Numbered from the stretch's first letter, positions 32,089 to 41,307 are shown. The stretch is 64,000 nt of DNA from Hassallia sp050875635 (GCF_050875635.1 NZ_JBPAOH010000013.1:27009-91008); one strand, 5' to 3'. The notes: a model not told the origin generated them from the letters alone. Program-made: numbers and translations.

Positions 32089-32150
32089 CCTCACGCAAAG
32101 GCGCAAAGCCGCAAAGAAAAAGACTTGACGACTTAGCGGCTTGGCGTGAG
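32089..32150. repeat. Palindromic repeat (CTCACGC...GCGTGAG type)
   Basis: CTCACGCAAAGGCGCAAAG and its imperfect inverse ending GGCGTGAG fill the rpsI-rpmE gap. Related to 8598-8650. Confidence 0.7.
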
Positions 32151-32172
32151 AAAATTCAAAATCCAAAATTGA

Positions 32173-32589
32173 TTAGCGTTTCGAGTACTGAGGTGCTTTG
32201 CGGGCTTTGTGCAAGCCGTATTTTTTCCGCTCTTTTGCCCGTGGGTCGCGGGTGAGGTAGCCTTCGGTTTTCAAAGGTGGGCGGTTTTCTGGGTCTAGCT
32301 GACACAGGGCACGGGCGACTCCTAAGCGAACTGAATCCGCTTGTCCGGTTAAGCCGCCACCTTCGGCTTTCACCAAAATGTCATATTCGTTTTCCAGTCC
32401 CAAAGTTTCTAGGGGTGCTTTGATGACTCCTAGGTAGTTGGCGTTGAATTGGAAGTATAAATCTCCAGGTTTGCCATTTACGGTCATCTGACCGGTACCT
32501 GGAACTAGGCGTACCCGTGCGACTGCGGATTTACGGCGACCAGTACCCCAGTAAACGGCGCGACCGCTGTTGGTGTCTACTGCTTGCAT
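32173..32589 (-). CDS. rpsI: Ribosomal protein S9
   Basis: 30S protein whose C-terminal tail reaches the P-site tRNA. 138 residues with GTGRRKSAVARVRLVPG at the start, GGGLTGQADSVRLGVARAL, and the basic tail ending KAPQYSKR, whose final Lys-Arg contacts tRNA. Its ATG shares a base with the stop of rplM, so translation is coupled. Confidence 0.98.
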   Translation of the reverse strand: MQAVDTNSGRAVYWGTGRRKSAVARVRLVPGTGQMTVNGKPGDLYFQFNANYLGVIKAPLETLGLENEYDILVKAEGGGLTGQADSVRLGVARALCQLDPENRPPLKTEGYLTRDPRAKERKKYGLHKARKAPQYSKR

Positions 32590-33050
32590 TAGTTTTCGGC
32601 TCCAGGAATTGTATTAATTTGTAGTTCTTTCGGTTGTTGCGCTGCGTGGGGATGATCTGCACCAGCGTAAACTTTCAGTTTGGTAAATAACTGCTTGCCA
32701 AGGCTGTTTTTCGGTAGCATACCTTTAACGGCGTGTTCGATAATCCGTTCTGGTATGCGGTCTTGCAGCTTGGCGAAGGTTTCGGTTTTCATTCCACCAG
32801 GACGACCGGAGTGACGCCGATAGACTTTTTGAGTACGCTTTTTGCCTGTGATTGTGACTTTTTCGGCATTGACGACAATGACGAAGCCGCCTGTGTCCAT
32901 GTGAGGGGTATATTCTGGTTTATTTTTGCCGCGCAAAATCATGGCGATTTCGGTGGCGAGGCGACCTAAGCGTTTGTCGGTAGCGTCTACTACGTACCAC
33001 TCACGCTCAATAGTTGCTACAGGAGGAAGGTAAGTTTTGTTTGTTGTCAT
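32589..33050 (-). CDS. rplM: Ribosomal protein L13
   Basis: Early-assembling 50S protein. 153 residues: WYVVDATDKRLGRLATEIA, LRGKNKPEYTPHMDTGGFV and AVKGMLPKNSLGKQLFTKLKVY are the family landmarks. It is coupled to rpsI by a one-base overlap and separated from truA by a heptamer-repeat spacer. Confidence 0.98.
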   Translation of the reverse strand: MTTNKTYLPPVATIEREWYVVDATDKRLGRLATEIAMILRGKNKPEYTPHMDTGGFVIVVNAEKVTITGKKRTQKVYRRHSGRPGGMKTETFAKLQDRIPERIIEHAVKGMLPKNSLGKQLFTKLKVYAGADHPHAAQQPKELQINTIPGAEN

Positions 33051-33059
33051 TTGTCATGT

Positions 33060-33172
33060 GTCCTTTGTCATTTGTTAGTGGGAGCGTTGTTGGTTGATAG
33101 TTGGAGCGTTGGAACGTTGTTCTACTAACCAATAACCACGCTCCTACTAACCAATAACCACTAACTAAAAAC
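33060..33172. repeat. Heptamer repeat block, truA-rplM spacer
   Basis: GTTGGTTGATAGTT-type units on the left and ACTAACCAATAACC-type units on the right form an inverted pair. An AGCGTTG motif is interspersed. Confidence 0.85.
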
Positions 33173-34006
33173 TAATTTTGGTAAGGTGTCGTACCAAACT
33201 TCTTGGGGAAAGGGAAAATCTGAATAGCCGACTCGCAACAAGCATAATCCTTGGGGGGGTGCGGCATATTTGACTTTTTCCCGGTGTTGATATGTCCAGA
33301 TTTCTGTAAAGTTAGAAAGCGATCGCTCAAGTGAACCTACTTCTACCAGCATTCCTACCAACAGCCGCACCATGCCATACAAAAATCCATCTGCCTGAAT
33401 TTCAATATGAAGAAACGATCCCGATCGATAACACTCCGCTGCTTGCACTTCTACCCAGGAATGCTTGCGCTTTGAACCCGCACGGTGAAAAGCAGCTAAA
33501 TGATGCTTTCCCATCAAGGGTTTAAGGGCAGCCTGAATTAAAGCTTCATCCAGGGGTGCATAATAATAATGCCAACTAAAGGGTTTAACGAACAAGTTCG
33601 GTCGGTCTTCGGTGTAAAGTGTGTAGCGATACCGTCGATAAGCTGCACTAAAGCGAGCGTGCCAACTGTTACTTACACCTGCCGAAGCCCGAATCAATAT
33701 ATCTTTGGGCAGATAGCTATTAAGAACTGTTGCCCACTTTTCGGCGGGAATTCTACCTGTAGCATCAAAATGGGCTACTTGAGCTGCCGCGTGAACTCCG
33801 GCATCGGTTCGCCCTGCGCCGTGTAGTGTCACATGATACCCTAGTATAACTGAGATAGCTTTTTCTATTTCTTCTTGCACGGTGCGCTGTTGTAGTTGCC
33901 GTTGCCACCCATGAAAATGAGTGCCCAGGTATTGAATTACTAGGGCTACTCTATAAGTCGGTGTTGAGGAGTGGCTTTCTAACATAGGGATTTGGTCAAT
34001 TGTCAA
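33161..34006 (-). CDS. truA: tRNA pseudouridine(38-40) synthase
   Basis: Converts uridines 38-40 of the tRNA anticodon arm to pseudouridine. 281 residues; the catalytic Asp is in GAGRTDAGVHAAAQVAHF (about residue 62), with YLGTHFHGWQRQ before it and FLYGMVRLLVGMLVEVG near the C-terminus. An inner start at residue 8 is possible. Placement after rplQ is standard in cyanobacteria. Its 3' end reaches into the following repeat block. Confidence 0.96.
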   Translation of the reverse strand: MTIDQIPMLESHSSTPTYRVALVIQYLGTHFHGWQRQLQQRTVQEEIEKAISVILGYHVTLHGAGRTDAGVHAAAQVAHFDATGRIPAEKWATVLNSYLPKDILIRASAGVSNSWHARFSAAYRRYRYTLYTEDRPNLFVKPFSWHYYYAPLDEALIQAALKPLMGKHHLAAFHRAGSKRKHSWVEVQAAECYRSGSFLHIEIQADGFLYGMVRLLVGMLVEVGSLERSLSNFTEIWTYQHREKVKYAAPPQGLCLLRVGYSDFPFPQEVWYDTLPKLVFS

Positions 34007-34063
34007 TAGTCAAAAGTCATTTGTTTAAAATTCGTAAACTTATGACCGCCTTTGACCAATGAC

Positions 34064-34414
34064 TCAAACTAATTCAATTATTGCCATTTCCGCATTATCA
34101 CCCCGACGCGGGACGGTATGCAAAATGCGAGTGTAACCACCTTGACGATTCGCATAGCGGGTGGGGGCTTGCTCAAACAAAGCATGAACAAGTTGTTTGT
34201 CGAACATATAGCCAAGGGCTTGACGACGTGCTGTCAGCGAGCCATCTTTGGCTAAGGTAATCATTTTATCCACTTCGCTTCGCAAAACTTTGGCTCTGAC
34301 TAAAGTGGTGGTGATCCGACCATGACGAATCAGCTCGGTGGTGAGCGATCGCAATAAAGCCCGACGCTGATCGGCTGGCTTACTAAGTTTTTTAACGCGA
34401 CAACGGTGACGCAT
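34064..34414 (-). CDS. rplQ: Ribosomal protein L17
   Basis: 50S protein near the peptide exit tunnel. 116 residues: MRHRCRVKKLSKPADQRRAL, LRSLTTELIRHGRITTTLVRAK and the C-terminal GGYTRILHTVPRRGDNAEMA. It follows rpoA across a 133-base heptamer-repeat spacer. Confidence 0.98.
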   Translation of the reverse strand: MRHRCRVKKLSKPADQRRALLRSLTTELIRHGRITTTLVRAKVLRSEVDKMITLAKDGSLTARRQALGYMFDKQLVHALFEQAPTRYANRQGGYTRILHTVPRRGDNAEMAIIELV

Positions 34415-34416
34415 AA

Positions 34417-34547
34417 TCTTTTTGTTAGTTGTTAGTTGGGGAATTGTTAATTGGAGCGTTGTTAGTTGTTAGTTGGGAAATTGTTAGTTGTTAATCAGCC
34501 AATAACTAATAACTACTAACTAATAACTACTAACTACTAACAACCAA
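34417..34547. repeat. Heptamer repeat block, rpoA-rplQ spacer
   Basis: GTTAGTTGTTAGTTGG units followed by ACTAATAACTACTAAC units fill the whole spacer and can pair into a long hairpin. Confidence 0.88.
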
Positions 34548-35495
34548 CTATGCGTGTTTTGAGCCTCTTTCCTGCGGCAGAGTAATGCCTAAGCGTCGCT
34601 GTAAAGCTTCTACTACTTCTTCTGCCGACTTCTGACCGAAGTTTTTGATTTCTAAGAGGTCTTCTTGGGTAAAATCCAACAAGTCTGCTACAGAGTTTAC
34701 TTGTGCTCGTTTGAGACAGTTATAAGCTCGTACAGAAAGCTGCAATTCTTCAATCGGAATCTGAGCAGTTGGGTCTTCTGAAATCTCAGCGCCTGTATCT
34801 ACTGGATCGAGGGAGATATTTTTCAACGGATCGAATAAATCTAACAAGATCCCAGCAGCAGAGGAAAGTGCTTCTTGAGGTGAGATACTGCCATTTGTCC
34901 AAACTTCCAACAATAGTCGGTCTTTTGGTGTGGAGTTATCTCCACGGAAGTCTTCAACACTATAATTCACTTTCCGCACTGGCATAAACACGGAGTCGAT
35001 TTGGAGAAAGTCTAAAGATGTAGCTTCCTCACGTCCTCGCTCTACGGTGCGATATCCTTTGCCTTTCTCGATGCGGAATTCCATTTCCAGCTTTGCTCCC
35101 TCGGCGATGGTAGCTACATACTGGGTTTGGTCGATGACTTCTACTTCACTAGGCAAATCAAAATGTGCCGCAGTGATTGTGGCTGGACCTGTCACAAGTA
35201 ACCGACCAATCTGGGGTTGAGAAGAATGGTTTTTCAGGATAACTTCCTTCATTCTCATGAGGATTTCCAGTACGTCTTCTCGCACACCCGGAACTGTGGC
35301 AAACTCGTGTGAAACGCCTGCAATCCGCACTGCGGTAACTGCTGTACCCTCTAGATTAGATAGTAAAACTCTTCTCAGGGCGTTGCCTACTGTTGTTCCC
35401 TGACCGCGCTCTAGTGGTTCTAAGACAAATTTACTGTAATGGTTCCGACTTTCCTCAGTATTGGATTCTACACATTCAATTTGAAACTGCGCCAC
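34548..35495 (-). CDS. rpoA: RNA polymerase alpha subunit
   Basis: Scaffold for RNA polymerase assembly and contact point for regulators. 315 residues: the N-terminal dimerisation domain (about 1-230, with FVLEPLERGQGTTVGNALRR and GTAVTAVRIAGVSHEF), an acidic linker, and the C-terminal domain with its helix-hairpin-helix (LQLSVRAYNCLKRAQVNSVA, LLEIKNFGQKSAEEVVEAL). The position between rpsK and rplQ is standard. Confidence 0.98.
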   Translation of the reverse strand: MAQFQIECVESNTEESRNHYSKFVLEPLERGQGTTVGNALRRVLLSNLEGTAVTAVRIAGVSHEFATVPGVREDVLEILMRMKEVILKNHSSQPQIGRLLVTGPATITAAHFDLPSEVEVIDQTQYVATIAEGAKLEMEFRIEKGKGYRTVERGREEATSLDFLQIDSVFMPVRKVNYSVEDFRGDNSTPKDRLLLEVWTNGSISPQEALSSAAGILLDLFDPLKNISLDPVDTGAEISEDPTAQIPIEELQLSVRAYNCLKRAQVNSVADLLDFTQEDLLEIKNFGQKSAEEVVEALQRRLGITLPQERGSKHA

Positions 35496-35685
35496 GGAGT
35501 AGCCTCCCTTCTTTTAAGGTGCACACAACGCCAGACAAATCAATTGCCTCGCCTTTATTTACTTAATGCTTTGGAGCTTCTAGCAAGCTTTTTCAAAGCT
35601 TACCTGCCAATGTTGGTATTTGAAGTTTTACTCATAGCTTGTGGGCGATGCTGCGAGTCCGGAGCGATCGCCCAACTGGTTATGT

Positions 35686-36081
35686 CTAAACTCGACGGCG
35701 CTTCGGGGGACGGCAACCATTGTGAGGAATTGGGGTAATATCCCGAATCAGTGTAATTTCCAATCCGGCTCCTTGCAGTGCCCGGATAGCGGTTTCTCTA
35801 CCCGCTCCAGGACCTGAAACCATTACCTCTATTTGGCGCATTCCAGAGTCCATCGCTCGGCGTGCTGCACTTTCTGCGGCGGTTTGGGCTGCGAAGGGAG
35901 TTCCCTTTTTTGCTCCTTTAAAACCGCTAGAACCAGCACTTGCCCAAGAAATCACATCTCCGTTTTGATCGGTAATGGTGACAATGCTATTGTTGAAAGT
36001 AGACTGGATATATGCCATTCCGTTAGGAACGTTGCGTTTTTGCTTTTTGCTGCCACTTTTTTTAGTTGGTTGTCGCGCCAT
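35686..36081 (-). CDS. rpsK: Ribosomal protein S11
   Basis: 30S platform protein at the mRNA exit. 131 residues: AYIQSTFNNSIVTITDQNG, ASAGSSGFKGAKKGTPFAAQ and the C-terminal DITPIPHNGCRPPKRRRV. The N-terminus is Lys-rich. A ~190-base spacer without repeats separates it from rpoA. Confidence 0.98.
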   Translation of the reverse strand: MARQPTKKSGSKKQKRNVPNGMAYIQSTFNNSIVTITDQNGDVISWASAGSSGFKGAKKGTPFAAQTAAESAARRAMDSGMRQIEVMVSGPGAGRETAIRALQGAGLEITLIRDITPIPHNGCRPPKRRRV

Positions 36082-36132
36082 AATCTCGGTGTAGTTGAAT
36101 AATGGTAATAATTCTTAAGAGACAAAAGAAAT

Positions 36133-36513
36133 TTATTTGCCGGGAGCTTTCTTCTTACCTGCCACTGTCTGCCGTCTGCCTCGACGAGTTCTGGCGTTGG
36201 TACGAGTTCTTTGTCCTCTTACTGGCAAGCCCATCCGATGACGACGACCTCTGTAGGTGCCAATATCAATCAGACGCTTGATGTTCAGCGCTTCTAAACG
36301 CCGCAAGTCACCTTCTACTTGATAGTCGCTCTCGATGATTCCCCGTAGCGCTGCTACATCCGCATCACTTAAGTCTTTGACACGAATGTCTGGATTTACA
36401 CCAGTATTAGCTAATATTTCTTGCGATCTAGATAATCCAATTCCGTAGATATAAGTTAGACCAATTTCTACGCGTTTGTCGCGTGGAAGGTCTACTCCGG
36501 CAATACGTGCCAT
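36133..36513 (-). CDS. rpsM: Ribosomal protein S13
   Basis: 30S head protein that contacts the large subunit and P-site tRNA. 126 residues: MARIAGVDLPRDKRVEIGLTY, the helix-hairpin-helix region IRVKDLSDADVAALRGIIE, and the basic tail GLPVRGQRTRTNARTRRG. It follows rpmJ on the minus strand. Confidence 0.98.
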   Translation of the reverse strand: MARIAGVDLPRDKRVEIGLTYIYGIGLSRSQEILANTGVNPDIRVKDLSDADVAALRGIIESDYQVEGDLRRLEALNIKRLIDIGTYRGRRHRMGLPVRGQRTRTNARTRRGRRQTVAGKKKAPGK

Positions 36514-36617
36514 TTGTTGCTTTCTCCCTATTGTTCTTGCTAGTACTGTTACTATCTGCGTATAAAGGTGATTTTTTTCGCTTCACCTGATTAACGTCAT
36601 TGCTAGCAGTATCGATG

Positions 36618-36731
36618 CTATCCCTGACGTTGCTTGTGCTTGGGATTAACACAAATCACCATCACGCGCCCGCGACGTTTGATTACGTTACACTTTTCAC
36701 AAATCTTCTTGACTGAAGCTCTGACTTTCAT
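36618..36731 (-). CDS. rpmJ: Ribosomal protein L36
   Basis: A 37-residue 50S protein: MKVRASVKKICEKCNVIKRR, then VMVICVNPKHKQRQG. The zinc ligands are Cys11, Cys14, Cys27 and His32, so this is the zinc-binding form. It lies about 100 bases upstream of rpsM and just below the decayed infA copy. Confidence 0.97.
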   Translation of the reverse strand: MKVRASVKKICEKCNVIKRRGRVMVICVNPKHKQRQG

Positions 36732-36847
36732 GCCGTTCTTAATTGACTCCAAATAGTGAATTATAGCATTTTTCGGGAATTTAGTCAGTTAAATTTTTGG
36801 TCAACACCAAATCAGTTGTTTATGGTAAAATTCTCTACATATACTTA

Positions 36848-37110
36848 CTTCTTTGATCTGTCGATAAGTGATTCTGCCTTTTTTCTGGTCGTTATTATCC
36901 AACTTCACTTTGACGCGATCGCTCCTGTAAAATTTTGATATGGTGACGATGCCGGGGGAGGTAAGCCAAGATATTAGATGCATTGTCTCTTTTCAAGGGT
37001 GGAACTTGCGATCTCATGATTGTAGAGCCATTCTCTAGTTCAACAGCAACGCCTGTGGTAAGACCGGGCGTGATAGTACCTTAAATTTGAATTGCATCTT
37101 GGTTGGGCAA
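36848..37110 (-). pseudogene. Decayed second copy of infA
   Basis: The minus strand retains IF-1 pieces in shifting frames: a TTG start with NQDAIQ followed by a stop, GTITPGLTTGVAVELENGS, HHIKIL, and DRVKVKLDNNDQKKGRITYR. These line up in order with infA, 50 bases upstream ([33 protein letters not shown]). Stops and frameshifts show it is not functional. It sits between infA and rpmJ, so it arose by tandem duplication. Confidence 0.85.
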
Positions 37111-37145
37111 TAATATTTACCTCCAGCATCAAGTTGGACATTTAC

Positions 37146-37370
37146 CTACTTTTTCCGCAGTCGATAAGTGATTCTACCCTTAGTCAGGTCGTAGGGAGTT
37201 AACTCGACTTTGACGCGATCGCCAGGTAAAATCTTGATATAGTTCCGGCGAATCTTACCAGAAATATGAGCCAGAACATTAAAGCCATTGTCCAAGTCAA
37301 CGCGAAACATCGCATTTGGTAGGGACTCTGTGACAGTGCCTTCCATTTCAATCAAATCTTGTTTAGACAA
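37146..37370 (-). CDS. infA: Translation initiation factor IF-1
   Basis: Small OB-fold protein that occupies the A site during initiation. 74 residues: [39 protein letters not shown] and [10 protein letters not shown] are diagnostic. The start codon is TTG, which keeps the standard N-terminus; no ATG is available near it. The downstream decayed copy also begins with TTG. Confidence 0.97.
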
Positions 37371-37572
37371 TTTATTTTTTCCTCAATTCAACAGTCTCCT
37401 ACTCAGTTGCAGTAATTACATCTGCAAGAAAACATAAGTTGGCGATTATATCAACAGTTTCTTAATATATTTTAGCGAAATTTTCAATTCATCCTGACAA
37501 ATATTGGGCAGGGGCGCTCTTTACCCCGCCCGTACTGGCGAGTAGGAAATTGCCTATTACATGTTTCTTCAG

Positions 37573-38130
37573 TTAAAAAGCGATTACCTTCTTGAGTTCA
37601 TTAGTGACTTCTTCTTGGGATTGATTGCCATTGACGATGATAAGTTGTTGCTTCGCTCCGTAATAATCAATCAAAGGTGCTGTTTCAGTGCGATAAACTT
37701 CTAAGCGACGACGAATTACCTCTTCAGTATCATCTTTTCGTCCGCGATCGAGTAAACGTGCTACCACCACATCATCTGGTACATCCAGATTGACCACCTT
37801 TTCACCGTTAGGAACGTGCATTTTTTGCAGCAATTCTTGCAAAAAAACTGCTTGCGTTACTTTGCGCGGAAAGCCATCTAGAATCCATCCAGACTTAGTA
37901 TCCGGTTGGTTGAGGCGCTCCTGCACTAGCTCTTGGACTAGTTGGTCGGGAACCAACTCGCCGCTATCAACGTAATTTTGAGCTTTGATTCCCAAAAGGG
38001 TTTGTTCTTTCATTGCTTGACGCAATATATCACCCGTGGAAATATGGGGAATATTGCAATCGTAAGCTAAGTTTTGAGCTTGAGTTCCCTTACCAGCTCC
38101 AGGCGGTCCCAAGAAGATTAATCGCGTCAC
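37573..38130 (-). CDS. adk: Adenylate kinase
   Basis: Balances ATP, ADP and AMP. 185 residues: P-loop FLGPPGAGKGTQAQNL at the N-terminus, AMP-site HISTGDILRQAM, GWILDGFPRKVTQAVFL, and the short lid LDRGRKDDTEEVIRRRLEVY, i.e. the short-lid bacterial form without a zinc finger. The GTG start shares its G with the TAG stop of secY, so translation is coupled. Confidence 0.97.
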   Translation of the reverse strand: MTRLIFLGPPGAGKGTQAQNLAYDCNIPHISTGDILRQAMKEQTLLGIKAQNYVDSGELVPDQLVQELVQERLNQPDTKSGWILDGFPRKVTQAVFLQELLQKMHVPNGEKVVNLDVPDDVVVARLLDRGRKDDTEEVIRRRLEVYRTETAPLIDYYGAKQQLIIVNGNQSQEEVTNELKKVIAF

Positions 38131-39443
38131 TATTGTTTCACCATTCCTTCATAGCGCTGAGAGATGACATAAGTTTGGACTTGTTTAGCTGTGTCAATTG
38201 CCACACCAACCAGAATTAATAAGCTTGTCGCACCAAGTCCTTTAAAGGTTGGCACACCTAAAGAGCTTTCTACAGCGGTGGGGATAATCGCAACTAAGCC
38301 CAAAAAGATAGCACCTAAAAAAGTTAGTCGATTCGTCACGCGCTCAATATACTCGCTCGTTGTTTTACCCGGACGAACGCCAGGAATGCTAGAACCCATT
38401 TTTTTCAAGTTCTGCGCCACATCTACTGGGTTAAGAATCAACGAAGAGTAGAAGTAGCTGAAGAAAACAATAGAAATGAGGTAAATCAGCGAGTATGCCC
38501 AAGGCGCAGAACCACCCGGACTCAGATAATTGTTAACAATATTAATCAAGTCCGGATTTTTGCTAAAATTCGCGAGCAAAAGTGGCAAACTCAAGATGGC
38601 AGCCGCAAAAATAATCGGCATGACACCGCCTTGATTTAGCCGCAGGGGTAGATAGCTACGTTGCTCTGCCAAAACACGCCGACCAACTTGACGACGAGCG
38701 GAAATAATTGGGATGCGCCGCGTTCCTTCTTGAACAAAGACAATCCCAACAATCGTTGCCAAGAACACTAATATTAGTACAATTACACGCCCGACTATTT
38801 CCCGACCGCCGACTTGCACCAAGTCAATGGTATCGCCCAAAGATTTTGGTAGTGAGGCGACAATGTTGACAAAAATCAACAAAGATGCTCCGTTACCAAT
38901 GCCTCGCTCGGTGATTAGTTCTGATGCCCACATAACGAACATAGAACCAGCCGTGAGAGCGATCGCTGTTTCTGCTACGAAAACCGGACCCGGATTCACG
39001 GCAAATTGCTGTAAGAAAAATGCCGAAAAAGCGACACTTTGAACAATCGCCCAACCTAAAGATACATAGCGTGTAATTTGGGAAATTTTTCGCCGTCCAG
39101 CTTCCCCTTCATTTTTCTGTAAATTTTCTAAAGCTGGAATCGCAGTCGTGAGCAATTGGATAATAATGGAAGCGTTAATGTAAGGCAAGATGCCCAAGGC
39201 AAAGACTCCCAAAGTAGAAAGTCCGCGTCCTGAGAATATGTCTAACAAGCCGAATATAGCGCTGTTGTTTTGGATAGCTTGACCAAACAACTCTCGATTA
39301 ATTCCTGGCACCGGCAAAAAGATGCCCAGGCGAATCAAAATTAAAATACCGACGGTGACAAGCAGCCGACCTCTTAGCCCAGCTGCTTGCGCCATCTGCA
39401 TAAAAGTTTCTTGAGCCGTTGGGGCTTTGTCTCGACTAATCAT
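38130..39443 (-). CDS. secY: Preprotein translocase subunit SecY
   Basis: Forms the protein-conducting channel in plasma and thylakoid membranes. 437 residues with ten membrane segments; landmarks are ILIRLGIFLPVPGINRELF, the plug region, ALGILPYINASIIIQLL, KNEGEAGRRKISQITRY and NLKKMGSSIPGVRPGKTT. It lies between rplO and adk, as usual. Its small partner SecG is encoded at 21.2 kb. Confidence 0.98.
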   Translation of the reverse strand: MISRDKAPTAQETFMQMAQAAGLRGRLLVTVGILILIRLGIFLPVPGINRELFGQAIQNNSAIFGLLDIFSGRGLSTLGVFALGILPYINASIIIQLLTTAIPALENLQKNEGEAGRRKISQITRYVSLGWAIVQSVAFSAFFLQQFAVNPGPVFVAETAIALTAGSMFVMWASELITERGIGNGASLLIFVNIVASLPKSLGDTIDLVQVGGREIVGRVIVLILVFLATIVGIVFVQEGTRRIPIISARRQVGRRVLAEQRSYLPLRLNQGGVMPIIFAAAILSLPLLLANFSKNPDLINIVNNYLSPGGSAPWAYSLIYLISIVFFSYFYSSLILNPVDVAQNLKKMGSSIPGVRPGKTTSEYIERVTNRLTFLGAIFLGLVAIIPTAVESSLGVPTFKGLGATSLLILVGVAIDTAKQVQTYVISQRYEGMVKQ

Positions 39444-39446
39444 AAA

Positions 39447-39545
39447 GGGCTACCTTTGAAGTATGAAGTATGAAGTGTGAAGTGTGAAGTACGATCGTCA
39501 GAAGTATAAAATCTGAAGTATATATTTTTCATCCTTCATGCTTCT
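39447..39545. repeat. GAAGTAT/GAAGTGT heptamer repeat, rplO-secY spacer
   Basis: Tandem GAAGTATGAAGTGT-type heptamers and a weak inverted counterpart (CTTCATGCTTCTGC) fill the spacer. The unit differs from the GTTAGTT blocks elsewhere. Confidence 0.75.
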
Positions 39546-39580
39546 GCTTCTCCTTCACGCCTACGCTACGCGAACATTAT

Positions 39581-40024
39581 TCATAAAACTTCACAACTTC
39601 CACCAGCTGCCTCAATTTTGCTTCGAGCTTGGCTTGTGAAAGCTGCCGCTTTGACATTGAGCGCAACGCTCAATTCCCCATTGCCCAAAATTTTCAATGG
39701 TGCTTTGGCACTAGTAATAATACCTGATGCCTTTAAAGATTCCAAAGTAACTTCTGTATTGGCAGCAAGGGAGGATAGTTTCTCTACATTAATCGTAGTG
39801 TAATTTTTACGATTAATAATTGGAAAGCCCTTTAACTTAGGGATACGGCGGTACAACGGCTGTTGACCACCTTCAAATCCAGGTCGGGTGCTGCTACCAG
39901 AGCGAGATTTTTGACCCCGCATACCTAAACCAGCACTGGCACCTTGACCGGCAGAAATACCGCGACCTACACGTTTGCCGCGTTTTTTCGAGCCTTTTTG
40001 AGGACGAACATCATTTAGTCTCAT
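39581..40024 (-). CDS. rplO: Ribosomal protein L15
   Basis: 50S assembly protein. 147 residues: MRLNDVRPQKGSKKRGKRVG, the Gly-rich GRGISAGQGASAGLGMRGQK, FEGGQQPLYRRIPKLKGF and the C-terminal ARSKIEAAGGSCEVL. No rpmD (L30) precedes it, as expected in cyanobacteria. Confidence 0.98.
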   Translation of the reverse strand: MRLNDVRPQKGSKKRGKRVGRGISAGQGASAGLGMRGQKSRSGSSTRPGFEGGQQPLYRRIPKLKGFPIINRKNYTTINVEKLSSLAANTEVTLESLKASGIITSAKAPLKILGNGELSVALNVKAAAFTSQARSKIEAAGGSCEVL

Positions 40025-40027
40025 AAT

Positions 40028-40280
40028 TGCAACGCTGTTAGTTGTTAGTTGGCGCGTTGTTAGTTGTTGGTTGTTAGTGGACGGGCATTGGGCAATTGTT
40101 TAATGGGGAGGCAGTGCGTTGGACGGGTTCCCGGGCAGCCGTGCACCTGCCGTCATGGGGTATTGGGTATTGGTAATAATTCTTTCCCATGAGTCCCTTT
40201 TCCCTTTTCCCTTTCCCCCTCTTCAAAAACCCTTTTCTATGTTTAAAAATTCCCACTAACTACTCAACTAAGAACAAATA
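40028..40280. repeat. Repeat-filled rpsE-rplO spacer
   Basis: GTTAGTTG heptamers (40030-40080), a variable-centre element (40105-40160; minus-strand ends CATGACGGCAGGTGC and GCACTGCCTCCCC), a short TATTGGG run, and closing ACTAACTAC units. No gene is seen. Confidence 0.82.
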
Positions 40281-40287
40281 ACGCATG

Positions 40288-40815
40288 TTAAATGTAGAGA
40301 TTCTCAATGGCAACGCCTCTATCTTCGGCAACTTCAGCGAAGGTACGCAGAGTAGATAAGGCATTAACTGCGGCTCTAGCATTATTGAGTGGATTGTTGG
40401 AGCCAAGTTGTTTCGCTAAAATGTTGCGAACTCCGGCTAACTCCAATACGGTACGGACAGCACCACCGGCAATTACCCCGGTTCCTGGAGATGCTGGTCG
40501 CATTATTACTTTTGCGCCACCACCGGTGCCATCAATAGGATGGGGAATGGAGTTGGATTTGGTCATGGGGATTTCGATCAGATGCTTTTTGCCGTCGGCT
40601 ACGCCTTTTTTAACGGCACCAATTACATCTGAAGCTTTACCTACTCCCACGCCAACTTGACCGCGTTCGTTACCAACGACAACGATCGCTCGGAAGCTGA
40701 GTTTTTTACCTCCCTTAACGACCTTACTGACGCGTCGGATCTGAATCACCCGTTCTTGCCAAGTTGTCTCTTCTTTCTTGGCGCGTTTTGTTTTGTTTTT
40801 ACGCTCGGTTGCCAT
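40288..40815 (-). CDS. rpsE: Ribosomal protein S5
   Basis: 30S protein important for decoding accuracy. 175 residues: WQERVIQIRRVSKVVKGGK (double-stranded RNA-binding fold), GVGVGKASDVIGAVKKGVAD, and VIAGGAVRTVLELAGVRNIL in the C-terminal domain. The charged N-terminal tail (ATERKNKTKRAKKEE) is common in cyanobacteria. Confidence 0.98.
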   Translation of the reverse strand: MATERKNKTKRAKKEETTWQERVIQIRRVSKVVKGGKKLSFRAIVVVGNERGQVGVGVGKASDVIGAVKKGVADGKKHLIEIPMTKSNSIPHPIDGTGGGAKVIMRPASPGTGVIAGGAVRTVLELAGVRNILAKQLGSNNPLNNARAAVNALSTLRTFAEVAEDRGVAIENLYI

Positions 40816-40821
40816 AATTAA

Positions 40822-40935
40822 TGCGGTTGTTGGTTGTTGGTTGTTAGTTGTTGGTTGTTGGTTGTTAATTGTTAGTTGTTATTTCTTGGTTACTCTACTA
40901 ACCACTATCCACTAACTAATAACCACTAACTAATT
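40822..40935. repeat. Heptamer repeat block, rplR-rpsE spacer
   Basis: GTTGGTTGTTGGTTG units followed by ACTAACCACTATCC units; inverted layout as in the other ribosomal spacers. Confidence 0.88.
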
Positions 40936-40942
40936 ACTAATC

Positions 40943-41305
40943 TTAGAAATTTAAGCCGGTTTCGCGTGCTGCGTCAGCTAAGGCTTTGATGCGACCGTGA
41001 TATAAATTACCACCGCGATCGAAAACTACTTGAGTGATGCCTTTTTCGAGCGATCGCGCTGCAATCAATTTGCCAACTTGGGCTGATGCTTCCCGGTTAG
41101 AGCCTGAAGCTAAATTAGATTTCAAATCTGGTTCTAGACTTGAGGCTGCCACAATTGTGTGATGCTTGGTATCATCAATTACCTGAGCGTAAATATGCTC
41201 GTTCGAGCGAAATATAGCTAACCGTGGACGTTCTTCAGAACCGCTAACTTTACCACGAATGCGTCGATGGCGACGCTGTTTAGATTCTTTGCGAGTAAGT
41301 TTCAT
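40943..41305 (-). CDS. rplR: Ribosomal protein L18
   Basis: Carries 5S rRNA into the large subunit. 120 residues: RRHRRIRGKVSGSEERPRLA, FRSNEHIYAQVIDD, and the C-terminal QVVFDRGGNLYHGRIKALAD. It begins two bases after rplF ends. Confidence 0.98.
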   Translation of the reverse strand: MKLTRKESKQRRHRRIRGKVSGSEERPRLAIFRSNEHIYAQVIDDTKHHTIVAASSLEPDLKSNLASGSNREASAQVGKLIAARSLEKGITQVVFDRGGNLYHGRIKALADAARETGLNF

Positions 41306-41307
41306 TT

